64,000 nt of DNA from Mesorhabditis belari (GCA_958450365.1 CAUEEP010000923.1:1-64000), one strand, 5' to 3'; shown: positions 46,370-61,300, counted from the first letter of the stretch. Program-made: numbers and translations. The notes: generated by a model not told the origin, from the sequence alone.

Positions 46370-49300
46370 ATGCTGACGGTCAATCGTCTTTTTTCGATTT
46401 TCTTTTTCACCGTATTTTTTCTTTGTGTGAAAAGTGAACGCCGATGTGGATATGTGAATCGAAAAAGCGTAAACTCGACCTTTGATGAGGCTGAGATTTT
46501 AATCACCGCCACGGTCAGGGAGATTCATCTTGATTTCGAGACAGCCAAGCCACAGGTGATTGAAATGCGGCTTGTGAGATGGGCTTCATATTTTAAATTT
46601 GTATAAAATACCGTAAACTTTCTAATAGCTCTTGAAAATCTGGGTTACTGTAGCTAGGGTACGACATTGACTTTTGAATTGAAATGAAACATTGAAATGC
46701 CTATTAAGCGCTTTTACACTGAAAATCTATAGCCAACTTTGCTTTTTACGCAAAACAAAACTCACATTTTCATTGTTCACACATTTTTCACTCGCGGGAT
46801 TTTGTGAGGCTTTGTTTTAATGGCAATTCTTTTTTTTTAAAAGTAGCCTTTTCTTTTTCCAGGAAGCCCGTCTCTTTGTGCGTCGTGTCTTCAAGGGAAA
46901 AGCGTTGCTCGAGGGACGAGAAGAGATTTACGTGAAAATTGATGAGCAGCTAGTCGATGGGAAAAGGGTACTAGATTGTTACAATAAACAATATCTTTTC
47001 CAAAACATTAGGAAAGTACCATAACCTTTTCTGTTTTATAAGGATTTATGAAGTTTACCGAAAGAGATAAAAAGTAGATAGATTAGATAAAACTACAAGA
47101 TTACAGTAGTTATCGAAAGTTATCGAAAGTTGACCATTTCAGAAAGTGTATTTGATGTATTTGAGTAAAATTTAGCATTGCCGACGACGATGGGGTGCGG
47201 GTGATACAAAAATCTTCGCGATTAGTGTCGAAAAAGTGGGGGTTTGAAAGAAGAATTTGCTTTTTTAAATTTTAAGACAAAAAGGATACAGTAGGTTCTC
47301 TCTAAAGCGCACTATTTAAAGAGCATCACTCAGAAGCATTTCAGAAGCGTTTCCATTCGAAAATCGCTCCTTTACCGGTGACTCTGTCAATCCTCGATGC
47401 CCTTCACTCGATCGTTACTCGTGAGTTGACCTCAATTATTATTATGGGTTTATTTCGAAACAAAGACGATTGATTGTAAAATGCTAGTCAAGATCTTATC
47501 AGTATTCAGTGAACAAAGATAAAAGGATACAAATTTGAGTTAAAACATTTTATTCTTAGCCTCATTGATTAAAATATTACCGTAGTCTGTAAAAAAACTA
47601 CCGTACTCTAGTAATCTTTTTAAATTTAAACCTGAAACTGCCTATCTTTACGATATCTTTTTCTAAAACACATCTTTCTAAGCATGCTTTCTAAAACATT
47701 TTTAGAAAGCGCTAAACACCCAATCAATTTTGTCTAAAGTCAAGAATTCCAATTCCAAATGTGCGAGAAAGCCAATTAGAGCTGACTGGGGTAAATAGGT
47801 AAACGGAGGTGAGTATTTGTGTGAGGAGAAAGCGAACACCCCATGTGCTCCCATTCATATCAGAAAGAGGAAAAGAAGTGAACGGCCTGTTGTCCCTCAC
47901 CTGGCCAAGAATCTATTGTTTGATGTTCTCCTAGAGGAAATTTTGAAGCTAGATTAAGCCAGATTTAGCTTTTATGATAAAACTGAATTGCTGAGCTTAG
48001 CGCCAAACAAAAATCATTTCAGGGAAGGAGATCCGACGACGTCGTCAACAGAAACCACGTAAGAAAAACACTCTTCAGTATACCGTATTCGCTCTAATAG
48101 TAGTGCACCCCGGCGAGCCGAGTTGGTGACTATTTTACGATTTCCAAGCTTCTGCAGAAGCTCAACACTCTAATCCCCCACTAGATCTCATCATCAGCTA
48201 CATTTTCCGACCCCACATCGATAGGTTCTGATAAGCGGTTCTCGAGATTTCGAGCGATTTAGGCAAGCTTATGGACTAGTATTAGAGACTAGCTTCTTTG
48301 AGATCAGCTTCTCCTTTAGTTACCAGCTTCTTTAAGCTTTGTTGGATTTGTTACGGTAGATTTGTAGCCGAGTTGATGCCTATTTTACGGTTACCAATTT
48401 TTCCCAGAAGCTCAACACTCAAATCCCCCACTAGATCTCATCATCAGCTACATTTTCCGACCCCACATCGATAGGTTCTGATAAGCGGTTCTCGAGATTT
48501 CGAGGAATTTAGGCGACGCTCAGGGTGCACTACTATTAGAGAAAATACGGTATCTCAATTTTAGTACTATGCGAGCAAAAAAGCTGTCCATTTGGCTCGA
48601 AATGTGTGCCAGCAACGTAAGTGGAAACAAAAGTTTAAAAAAGGCTTAACAAAAGCTTACGTAAGAGCTAAGAGCAAAAGCAAAAGCTCTAAGACTTTCC
48701 AAATAAACTATGGATTGTATTATATGGATCTTAAGCTTTATAAGAAATTCCGAAAACCCTTCTGATCCGATTGGATGTACTTGGGTAAATATCTTGAGGC
48801 TCATCCCAGGTGGTCATGTTCTTTTTGGGGCTTGTTACTGTGCCATAATTATGTCTCCGAACAAATATTGGCAACAAGTGAACGGGGATAGAAAAGGGAC
48901 AATGATACACAAAAATGACAGATGGCCGATGAATTGCTAAGGTTTTGTGTGACTTTGAAACATCCCTATCAGAAAGTTTCATAAATTACTACTAGTTTTA
49001 AAGGCAGTACAATATTCTAAATATGAAATTTTGTTATAAAACTAAAATAGGGATTTTAAAGGCTTACCCTAAACAATTCAAGAATAATTTTTAAGAACCC
49101 AGGAACTACAGCTAACAAAAAAGAAAAGAAAAGCAAAGATTTCCAACAAAAAACCAATTAGTCACAGTTAGTTCAATTGTTTATTTGTTGGTTATTTAAA
49201 GTTTAAAGTCAATTTGAAGTTATTGACGGGATTTGCAGAGGTGAATGCGAGTGTCGAACGAGTTGTCGCGATCGGGCGCAACCCGTTTGTGGGAGTGATC

Positions 49301-52300
49301 ACGTCACTTATGCATCGCTTTGTCATTTGGCGGTCAGTTTTCAATAGACTGATAAGTAGATAACTTTTTTAAGATCTCGGACGGCTTTAAGACTAGTTTA
49401 ATAAAGTTTAAAACATGATATGCAAGTCTAGTCTAGTCTAGAGGCTAGTCTAGTCTAGAGGCTAGTCTAGTCTAGAGGCTAGTCTAGTCTAGAGGCTAGT
49501 CTAGTCTAGAGGCTAGTCTAGTCTAGAGGCTAGTCTAGTCTAGAGGCTAGTCTAGTCTAGAGGCTAGTCTAGTCTAGAGGCTAGTCTAGTCTAGAGGCTA
49601 GTCTAGTCTAGGGCAGTCTGGGCTAGTCTAGTCTAGAGGCTAGTCTAGTCTAGAGGCTAGTCTAGTCTAGAGGCTAGTCTAGTCTAGAGGCTAGTCTAGT
49701 CTAGAGGCTAGTCTAGTCTAGAGTCTTTTTTCACTTTCAGGTTCGTGCATGTCTCCTCAAAAAGAAGGATCTTATGCTTCGAATTGAGCGGACTGGCGCG
49801 TGTGGTTGGTCTTACAGTATAGAGTAAAGAAGTAAGAGTAAGAAAAAGTAAAATACAAAAATAGTAAATAGATAGTAATCTTTGGGTAGTAAAAGATATT
49901 CAATTAAGTTTTTGGGGGAATTTAGTGGATAAGTCTTTGATCAGATCAATTTTCAGCCTTAAAAAAACCTTTCATCTTCAGTTTTTATCCAACTCCACCA
50001 AATTTTCCCCTCTTTCTCAGTGATTGTCTGTGTGTGGATGAGCTTGGCATTGACCGAGACGAGTTCTTTCTAGAACCACGCAAGGGAAAAAGGATTGGAA
50101 TAAGAGAAGAAAGCAAATAGGGAAACAACCTCTTTGCTCGATCACAGCTATGAACTGGCCACATATGGAAAGTTGAAAGGAAAAGGGAAAGGAAAGGTGA
50201 GAAAAGGAAGGCACATCCTTTCCCCTCTTCAACTGATCGAAAGGTGTAACCCCGACGATTCATCCAAATTTTCACACTCGCTTGAAAATTCTGAAAATGT
50301 GAAACATTGACTAGCAGGGATTGCAAAAACGAATTTCTGCAGCTAACTAGAGAAGTCAAGATGTCAAGAGTCAAGACAGGTCAAGATGATCTTCTATAAT
50401 GACACCTAGCTCATCTTGCCCACTTTTTCATCGAGATTCCGAATCTGCTTCCAAAATCGGCAAAACAGCTTCCTGGAAAAAGTTATGAGCATTTAAAGAA
50501 ACCTGCAAAGCTGACTTTATGCAAAAGTGATAATAATAAAAGCAAAATGTACTCAACTTTTGCTAGTCAATGATTCACTGGTTGAATTTTGCTTGTTGTT
50601 ATTGAATGCTAAGCCAATCTTAGCCATATATCTGCTTTGAATTGGGAAAAGAGAGGTCCCAAGGGTACTCTGATTGAGCAATGAAATAAGAGGGGAGAAA
50701 AGAGAGTTCTTGACTTTTTCCAGGACTTTCAAAAAGGAATGGTCTTTTCCCATTTCACTCTTCAAATCCTATTCCTTTCCTACATTCATTTCTATATGTT
50801 CTATGGGATATTCGTCTTTCTCTGTCTTTTCCCAACGAATATTTTCGGTTGTTTTAAGTTCTCGAAAGGTGATACTTTGATTTGTCTTTTGGTCAAGTTG
50901 GTGCTAAATACAGGGTGGCTGAAAATTACGTGCGCCAAAGAAAACGCCATAATTTAATTTTCTTTCAAAGAACACGTAAAAATATTTATTTATATAATAG
51001 TTGTAACAAAAGCATTTAATAATTATAAGAAATTTTCGAAGTGGCCTTCATCCGCTTTGACTTTAATTCAACAAAGGCTTTAATTCAATAAAGGCTTTAA
51101 TTCAACAAAGGCTTTAATTCAACAAAGGCTTTAATTCAATAAAGGCTTTAATTCAACAAAGGCTTCAATTCGCTTCTTTACAGAATCGACGGTGCCGGGG
51201 GAGATAATTTGCATCTAAGTCGTTCCAGATTTTGATCAATTCTCGACGTAAATCATGCAAATTGTTGACAAACTGTTTCTCAATTGTTCTCCCATAAAAC
51301 CCCAAACCGAAAAGTCCAACGGATTGAGATGTAGAATTCACCAATAAGCGAATATTCTAGTTACGGTAATCAATCGTTTCAGAGTTAAGGGATTGCAGGG
51401 CTTATTGATTATAAGCTTATTGCTTATTGATATTAGTGCCAAATAAAAATCACAATATCTACAGCTTTTCGTCTACCATAATTCATTTTCTATTTAGCAC
51501 TAAACAATAAGCAAAAGATTACGATAATGATTTTGTGTTACAAAATGGATTATTGTAAGAAGAAAGTACAAGACTTTTACTTGGAAAAGCTTTGCTTTAA
51601 GCACAAAAACTGGTAGCCAAACTGATAGCCAAACTTTAAACCATTCATCAAAAATTTTTAGAAAAGAAAAACCCGTGCGATGACTTGAGGTGTGGGCCCG
51701 GAGAGGATTGCGTTATTGAGCAGGTTGGCGAGGGTTTTTTTGGGGTAAAAAGTAAACTCAAAAGTCAAAAGTCCAATTATCAATTCAAGTTTATAAAGCT
51801 TATTTGAAAAATTCAGAAAAACGATGTCCTTTCGGCACACTGCGTTTGCCCGTTGCACTGTCCGAATTTCGGGGACTCCGTGGAAAGTTCGCCCGTTTGC
51901 TCCGTGCAGGGAAGGGATTATAAAGTAAGTAAATAGAATCTGATTTAATGATATTCAATTAACAATCGAAAATACTTTAGTTTCAAATTTCAGAGCATTT
52001 GCCATTTGAAGCAAGATGCTTGCGAGACAAAGTTGAACATCACCGTCAAATACTATGGGAAATGTGGTAAGAGAAGTTAATATAAGATAAATAAATCTTC
52101 TATTCTATTAGATAGATATATTTAAAGTATATTTTACTTTATAGACCCCTGTGACGGTCATCTTTGCGCAGCGGGAACCACGTGTAAAGTTGGTGTTCAT
52201 CGACGAGCCGAGTGCAGGTGAAAAGTTGAAATTCGATTTTAACTGCGTACATCTATCTATCTAAACCTTAAAAATATATTATATAATTCTATCTATAATT

Positions 52301-55300
52301 CTATCTATAATTCAAATTCAATTCAAATTCTTTTCCAGATGCTCACAACAATGCCCTTTGAATCGAGAGCCTGTTTGTGGAACTGATGGGAATACGTGAG
52401 TTTGAAGTTTAAAATATTGAAAGCTATCTAAATATGTCTAAAGCTAGAATACTGTAGCATATTGTTTTATGATAAAATTTACTGTATAATAAAAGCTTAT
52501 CTAAAATTTGAGATATGAGAACGAGTGCGTGATGAAAGTGGCGGCATGTCGAGAAGATCGGACAATCACCGTTTGGAAGAAGGGCACATGCAAAGGTAAA
52601 AATGGAAAGGGATATCGAAACATCAAGATAATTATTATAGAAGTATTCATGCAAAAAGATAATTCATTATTTAACTTTAAAACTAAATAGGAATGTTCAC
52701 GGATTCAAGCTATTGGTAAAGTAGATAAGTCTGGCTTAGGTTTAGGCTTAGGCTTAGGCTTAGCTTTAATGTTATTTTGCAGAAAACTAAACTGGACTTA
52801 GCTAAGTCCAGTTTTCAGTAAAGTATTAGACTGTCTAGAAAGTCTTTTCTTTCCTTTTCGTTCCTTTTCGTACTTCCTTTTAAAACCAACAAATGCACGA
52901 ATTGATCTACGCTTTCTTTCATTAGAAATGTCAATTAGTTTCCTGCAAAATAACATTAAAACGGGTTTTAAATATCTGAATTTTTAGACTAAAGGTAGTT
53001 GTATAGCACCTTTTCAGATTCCGGGAATCCATGTGCGGCTCTCTCTTGTCCTCCCGGTTCTCGTTGCTCGCTCAGCCCATCGGGTGCTCCAAAGTGTGAA
53101 TGTGATGCGAGCTGTCCGCAAATCGTGAAACCCGTTTGTGCATCGGTAAGTGGGGACTAACAATTGGATTATTGGTGAAAAAAGAAGTTTTAAAAAAGCC
53201 GCATTGAGAGTTAAAGCTCAATGTCAAGAAGTTTAGGATGGAATCACCTATACGAGCGAGTGTGAGATGCGGAAATCATCGTGCGAGGCAAAGAGACGCG
53301 TTTACGTGCGACATACTGGGAATTGTGGTTGGGAATTTAGTGAAAACCAAAATTTACCTCTAGTCAACTAGTCAATGAAGAAGATAGGCTGAGCGTCGTC
53401 TGATCGTTAGAAATCGTTCCCTAGTTAGTCAACTGTCAACTTTAGTACCATCAACTTTAGTACCATCAACTTTAGTACCGTCAAATCTTTCCCCGTTTAG
53501 GTGTCGGTGTTTGTTCGACGTTCACCGGTTGTCGAGCGCCTCAAGTTTGTGTCCCAAAAGGGGATCGCCCGAAATGTGTCTGTCCAGAGTGCGGAGATGA
53601 ACTTAAAGAGGTTTGTGAGTAGATTGAAAATCATTTTTCTGTCTTTGATTTGTGTTTAGACACTAAATTCTATTTGACTAGTCTACTTTTTCAGGTGGAT
53701 TACAGTAAAAAGTGTCAGTAAAAAAGTGAAAATGAGAATACTACATAGAATACTCGACTTGTCTGTTTTCTCTTTGACACTAGCTTGAATTTCTACTCTT
53801 AGGTATGCGGGAGTGACGGGCAAACGTATGCAAATGAGTGTCGTCTCCGGCAATTTGCATGTCTCTCTGCACAACACGTTTTTGTCAAGTACAATGGGAT
53901 CTGTGGTAAACAATATGTCAATATGTCAACAATATGTCTAAATACGATACTTTTAAAGTCTCTCACTCAGCTGAATATCTTCTAGTTTCTAGCGAATTTC
54001 AAACAAAAGGGGCAGCTAGGGAGCAAAAAATCTAAGCAGAAAAAATCAACGCGGAAAAAGGGACAGAGCTTAGGCTTTCATAGCTGCCCATTTGTTTGAA
54101 TTTTCGCATAAAATTAAAACATATTCAACTAGAGCTTGGGGACAGTTTGAAAATATACTAGATACCGTATTTTTTTCTAATATTATGAAATGCCCAGAGG
54201 ACACATTGTGTAGTCGTTGTTTTTTGCGGATCTCTGGACTGATTTTGTTTTTTCTAAGTTTTTTTCTAAAAAATAGCTGCCTAATTTAGCTTTCAAAACT
54301 TTCAGAGGGTTGTGAAAAGCTGCGTGACAAGTGCGAGTTCTACTCGGTGTGCGTTTCGGATGGGAAAGGTGCGGGCAAATGCGAATGTCCGGTTGAATGT
54401 CCACTCAACAATACGTCAACAGACAAGGATACGGTTGGAGAAGTTGCAAATTCTATTTACCAGGCTTTTATCTCAGCTAGAATGTTTTAGAAAGCTTACA
54501 GCAACCATTATCGTCTTTTTTAGAGTGGAGCCGTTTGTGGGACGGATGGAGTGACCTATTCATCGGAATGTCATCTCCGCCGAAGCGCATGTCAACGACG
54601 CAAATTCGTCGTCGTCGCTTTCTTCGGGAAATGCGGTGAGTTTTAGGGGAAACTGAGGATAAAGTTTAAAATATTCGATTTAGAAAATAGTTTACATGAT
54701 TAGAAATTGAGCATGGGTTCAATTCACTAATTTCTCAGTTCAGCCAAATGATCTGATTAGGCTGGACCATTCAGCTGTCAGCCCAGTCCAGTCAGTCAGA
54801 CTGAAAAAAGCTAGTACTATAATATATGCAAATTCATGGTCTAAAAAGCTGATTATCATGAGAAAGCAATAAAACAAAAAAGATCCTTACAGTATTTTAT
54901 GGCTGACGATTTCAAAATCATTAACCTTCTAGATGCTTGTCAAAATGTCGAATGCGGCTATGGGGAAGAGTGTCGAGGTGGTGTGTGCACGTGTAATTAT
55001 CATTGTCCATCCGATCCACCACCGGCATCAAGGTGAAAACTAGAAGAAAAGCTCAATCTTAGCAGCAGAAGAACCCGCCTAACGGTGGTTTTCATGGATG
55101 TTTTGGGAGCGGTGTCTCCGTTGCCGTGGCGCAGCGAGAGCGCGCTTGTCTACAGCCCACATGAGTCGGGTTCGTCCCCCCGTAGTGCCACTCAGTTTGG
55201 AATTTTTGAATTTTTATCTAAAATGGCACAACTACAATGTATTCTAAAGTTCTAAAGCTTTATTGGCCAAAATAGTGCCGAGACAGACAGACAGACGGTC

Positions 55301-58300
55301 CATACAACTAGACGGTCCATACAGCTAGACGGTCCATACAGCTAGACGAACGGACGGACAGACACTGCTCTTTTATCTATATTGCTCAGAAATTTTCAGA
55401 GTTTGTGGAGAAGACGGGATTCTTTATGGATCGTCGTGTCACCTTCAGTTGGCCGCCTGTCAGAAAGGGGCACCGATTCTGACGGTTGACGCGGCTTTGT
55501 GCCATGCGCAAAAACAAGTCGTGAAAGGTGAATATGTTGAATATTCTTTCACTCTTTCAAATAATTCATTTTCTAAACTTTCGATAACTACCATAATCTT
55601 GCCGAAGTTTTCATCTACTTTTTTTGCTAACTATGAAAGATTGGCCACGTTCTTAAAAACAATCACCAATTTCGTTCAGAAATCAGAAAAAAATAGAAAG
55701 ATTGGATAAAACTAGAGACAAGATTACGAGATTTTTTGAAAGTTTACACCTTTTTAGAAAAAAAGATTACTTGCAAAGGACACTAGTTAGGGTATTGACA
55801 AAAAAAATCGAATGCCTTTGTCGAATTCTAGGGAACTCCTCTAAAAACTACCCTAGATTTAAAAAAGGATCACAATGTCCCATTTAACTGTAAATGTACC
55901 TAAAAATTGTTTAAAAGAAGAAAAAAGAAAATCGATATCTACAAGTCCAGTTCTGACTCGTTCCTGCTCTCGAGAGACTTGTGGGTTTGGTGGAGTGTGT
56001 AGCTCTCTTTCGAAATCCCATTCTTCAATCGAATGCCTTTGTCTTCATCAATGCTCGGGCACTCTATTGATCCCCGTTTGTGGATCCGATGGTGTTTTGT
56101 ATCGAAATCAATGTCATCTCAATCTTGAGAGTTGCCGTTTTCAGCGCGAAATCCTCGCACAACCGCATATTGGATCGTGCTCGAGAGAGAGTGATTCACT
56201 TCTTGCATTCTGTCATTTTTTTTAAAAATCTTTCCTTTTATCCTTGCTTGCCTCATAAGATCTTATGAGGTCAATACAATAATTGACAATAATCCAGTTG
56301 TCAATTATTGTATTGGCTTACCCTTAAATATCTATCTGTATATGTAAAAGCTTTAAAAAAAGAGTTGAGTATGTTAGAAAGAAAAAGTTTATGTAAAGCA
56401 GCAAAGCAAAGCATTTTTATCGCTCATCGGGGCATTACTAGTATGCAGATTTTTGAAATAGCAATTGTAAGAGCTTGCAATTTGAATGAATCTAGGTCTA
56501 AAAAGTCAAGATTTACACACTTTCCAAGCTGTTCCTATCAGATTTCTAACTATCACCATACTTTACTATCAATTTCCTCTAAAACAACTTTTCTTAGAGA
56601 AAAATAACCTTTTCTAGATGGCTGTAACTGCAATCGAGTGGGCTCCTATGGACCAGCATGCGATGCATCTGGACAATGCCGGTTGGTTGGCTTGAGCCAA
56701 AAAAGACAAATAAGCATTTCCTTGAGCCAAAAAAAGACAAATAAACATTTCCTTCTTTTACTATATATTCTTACCTAAGCCATCAATTGAGTTATACTTC
56801 TGGAATTGAAAAATTTGCATACTTATGAGATTTTCATCAATTCATACTTCGAATCAAACTTTAAACAAAGGATTTGCATGTAAAGAGTACTCAAATTCCA
56901 TTCTAAAACGAAACAAGAACCATTTCAGACTTTAAAAGTCTTCAATTTCAGTGACAATTGATCGATTTAGCTTTGATTGATCGTTGATAAGATTGATCTG
57001 AAAGTTTAAACACTCGTCATCAATTTAAGTATCTCAGCAAGTCAATGTAATTGCAAGATCAATATCAGCTACAAATTCCAGCTGCCGCCCGGGAGTTGGC
57101 GGAACAAAATGCGATCACTGTGTCCCGTCCTTTTGGGGTATTCACCTCATCGCCAAAGGGGCGCTCTCATGCGCACGTAAGGGTAAAATTCTAAAAAATA
57201 ACACGAAAAACTCTCTAGCTTGCGGTTGTTCGGCATTTGGATCGGCTCGTCCAGACTGTGAACAGAGTACAGGGCGATGCGAGTGTCTCACAAATGCGGA
57301 GGGAGAGAAATGCGAGAAATGTAGAGACGGTTTTCTTCTCACCGCTCAGGGATGCGTACGGCCGCATGATTTCCAGGCGCCAAGGTGAGTGCTAGTTTAG
57401 AAATCTAGACTTATGAAATTGCTAATGTAGTTAATTAAAGCCATGGTAGTTTCAGTTCACTGTAAGGTTTTGTGAATGTGCACTAGTGTCGATGGTAATC
57501 AGAGGTAGCTAGGCAGGCCAGTTAGACCAAAGCCAGGCTATGGCAGGCTATAGCTAGACTAGACCAAGCTAGACCAAAGCTGGACCAGCTCGACTAAAGC
57601 TGGACTAGCTAGACTAAAGCTGGACCAGACTAGACTAAATCTAACTCAACTCCAATTTTCCAGGACTTGTTCCGAGCATCGATGCCTTCACGGGGCTCGC
57701 TGTGTGCATGCAAGGGGAGAGCTGCCGAGTTGTGCCTGTGAGATGGGATGCGATGAGGCAAAATTCGGTAACTTTCATTTTCCTAGTACAAATTTCTCAA
57801 AACAAGTACCGTAATTGTGATTGCTTGTAGAATTAAAGAATGAAAAAAAACCCTAGGTATTGCGACGAATATGAGCGTTTGTGGGTCGGACGGGCAAACG
57901 TATGAGGGACTGTGTCAGTTGCGGCTTTTCGCCTGCAAACACCAGATCGATTTGGTGCCCGTGAGCCTGGGGATTTGCGATTCAGGTGGGGGAATTTATT
58001 AAAGTTCACAGACTTTTTTTTGAAGTTGCACCTTGACTTCTTCTCATTCAGAATTCTCCAATGCTCCCTCGTTGGATCGCTCGCAGCGCCAAAAGTCACC
58101 AATGCTTGAGAGACAGCCAGAAATCGTCACACTTGGATCTTTCTGTACATTCAAGGTTGTTACGTGAAAGTGTACTTTTGTAGCTACTATTGTAGCTACT
58201 ATTGTAGCGATTTTCCTTGAACTACAGTACTTTAACAGTTATTATGTACATATCCAAGACATCTTTCAGACCGAGTGTGCATCAATCTCGGCAGATTGTA

Positions 58301-61300
58301 TGACTCGAGCCGGTAAGAAAGGACGATGTCAATGCGGGAATGGGACGATATGGAATGGGAAAACGTGTGTGGAAGAGACGATTGGTGGGGAAAATTGACA
58401 GCAAATATCGAGCAGCACTGAGTTTGGCCAATGTACCTCAATATGCCAATCTTTGTACCAATTGAATATTCAAATGAAAACCGACTAATATCTTGCTAAA
58501 ATCATAAATCATCAATTTCAGCTCTTCTCCCATTGAATCTCCAATTCGATGGAAAGCAAACGGCCAAATTGAAGAGAGTCGACGAATTGCCGACAAATTT
58601 CAACTTCACCATACAGGTGAATCGAAAAGATTGCATTGTTACAGTTGAATTGGGTCCAAACACCTGTAAGCTAGATTGGGTTCAAGCCTGAACCTGGCCT
58701 GGCTTTGCTCTACAACTCTTGGCTCTTAACTTTGGAAGGTTATATAAAAAAGTTGAAAGCTTGAATTGAATAGACAATTGGTAACGTGATAGGAGATATC
58801 CTTAAGATTTACCTCCAGAAAAACCAGAACGATTGACTCAATTTTGGTCAATCTATTGAACGATTGGTCAATCTAGGCCTTCTGAAGTCAATCTAGGCCT
58901 TCTGAAGTCAATCTAGGCCTTCTGAAGTCAATCTAGGCCTTCTGAAGTCAATCTAGGCCTTCTGAGATCAATCTAGGCCTTCTGAAGTCAATCTAGGCCT
59001 TCTGAAGTCAATCTAGGCCTTCTGAAGTCAATCTAGGCACTATAATTGTGGGCCACCCTGTCTATTGAACCCAAGAAAAGCAAACAATCTGGATAATCTA
59101 TGAATAATAATTTGCTGAAGAATCAATGAAGTCTAAAACTATATAGCTTTCTCTGTAACGAGCTCTTTTTTAGTTCTCAGCGGCCGCCTCAAACGGAGCT
59201 CTCTTGGATGTGTTGATGGTGAATGGAGAGCGATTACAAATGCGAATCGATCAACGGAGGATCTTGTTACAGTAAGTTTTATTTACATAGACATTATGCA
59301 AATGTGAAAATCACCATTTCCCGTTATCCAAGCATGAAAACGAGAATCAAAATGAGCGTGACGCAAAAAAATGTGGCGAACGCGACGAGTGCCACCATGA
59401 AAACAGAGACATGGTGACCTGAAAAATGAAAAGCAGTAAAAATTAAAACAGTTTTCTAAAATTTGGTCAACTTTCCGTCAAAAATACGATAGTTTTTTTT
59501 GAAAGTTAACACATAAAAAGGGTTTAATATACTACACAAGCAATCGTTGATCTTTTAAGCTTTGTTTATATAATAAATATTATACATCAAAATATTTCCA
59601 TATTTCTCGTATAATTTATATTTTTCCCCCCACCAAACGACTCGGCTTGTTCAGGGTCCATACAGCAAGGCAACCACGTGCACTGGATTGGACGGGGATC
59701 TTCCTAGAAAAAAAATATATATAATAGAAATTCTAATTCGAAACCTATCGAAACCTATTTAAAAAAAACCCCCCACTTCATCATAGTCATATGAGTTTTC
59801 GGTGAAAAGCGAGCGTTTCGATGAAGAGTGCGACTTTTCGGTCTCTTGTCTAAAAGATTTTCGTTGAAAAATAACAAAACTCTTCACAACCTATTGTTTA
59901 CGCTAAATAAAAAGACTTTTAAAGAAATTCAATTTAAAAGTTTTCTTTTAACAACCCCTTCCATCTAAACGATCGTTTACAAAAAAAAATCGATAAATTA
60001 TTACCTGGATAAACCCATGATAAAGATCGGTAAAGGAAAAAAATTAATTATCAAATCAGTAGAATTAATCAATAGTTGAGCTTTTTTTCTTGAATTAAAA
60101 AGCTTATCTTTACAATTTCGCCTCCATCGCAGGAGTGACGTCATTGAAATCGAAAGGGGGAAAACAGTGAGAATGTTATAAAATTTGAAAAAAAATATAA
60201 AACTCGAGTTTATAATAGACAAAGTCTTTTCAAAAACTTAGTTGACAATGAATAACAATTATCTGGGGAGTGGGACAAATGTCCGGGTGCGCAAAAAAAA
60301 AAGGTCGCATTTGTCCCACCCCCGAAATTATACTTTAAAAGTTGATTAAAAAAACTTAGTTGACAATAAATAACAATTATCTGTAATCTAGTAATGATTC
60401 ATTTCCTAAAAAGCACTAAATTTCCTTTCTAGGGTTCAATCCGAGATGATCAAAATGCGAAATCCGATCGAGTTGCACTCAAATGTGAGCGCGCAAATTT
60501 TGTGGCTATCAGCCGGGAAAACGGTGCAACTTCAAGTAAACCAGGTACAGAATGGAAAGTTTTCGAAAAAGGGCCTTGTTTCGAGTGTAGTTTCGGAAGA
60601 AAAGTAGAATAGATAGCAGTAGCTTGGATTTTTTTTACGACTTTTTATACTTTAAAATTTCTAGGAAACGATTTCAACTCGTTTCGAAGAGACACAGCAA
60701 TTGACCGGGAAGATCAAAGGGATCATGCTGGGTGGAGCCCTGTGAGTCATCTGGTAGAAGAAAAGAACGGGCTTTAAAGCTTTATAGATCTTGATATATG
60801 ATAGATCTTGATACATAAAATTCATTGTAGACTTTTATACAGTTTGTTTGTTAGATCGGAATCACGTTCATTTATTGGCTGCATTCGTGGGGTCAGTTTG
60901 GCTGGGAAACCGTTGAAACGAGAGGATATCGATGGAAATGAAAGTGGGATTTATGAAAGGAATTTTGTGCAAGAACTTTAGATTCTTTAGATCTCTGCGA
61001 TTGTGAGACTGGTTGTGGGATAGTTGAGAAAGGTGAGGATTGAATGGAAATTCGTGGATAATGTACAGTAATCAATACTGTTGACTTGCATTGGCTCATG
61101 CTAAGTTTTAGCTGTAGAAGTAAAATCGAAACCCAAGAAACAACAAATCGAGCATCCATTTTGGCCGCTGACTTTCAACGGGACGGGCTTTGTCGAGTTC
61201 GAGAATCTGCGAATCGATGTGAGAAATCGGGTTGAGGTGAGCTCATTGTACTATTGTACTACTCATTGTACTATTGTACTACTCATTGTACTATTGTACT

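Noticed and set aside
49425..49722. Possible CRISPR-like array
   Set aside because: It is a continuous 17-bp tandem repeat without unique spacers, in a eukaryotic intron.
49985..50374. 129-codon minus-strand frame in an agrin intron
   Set aside because: Its Ser/Phe-rich composition comes from purine-rich sequence on the plus strand; no splice or family support.
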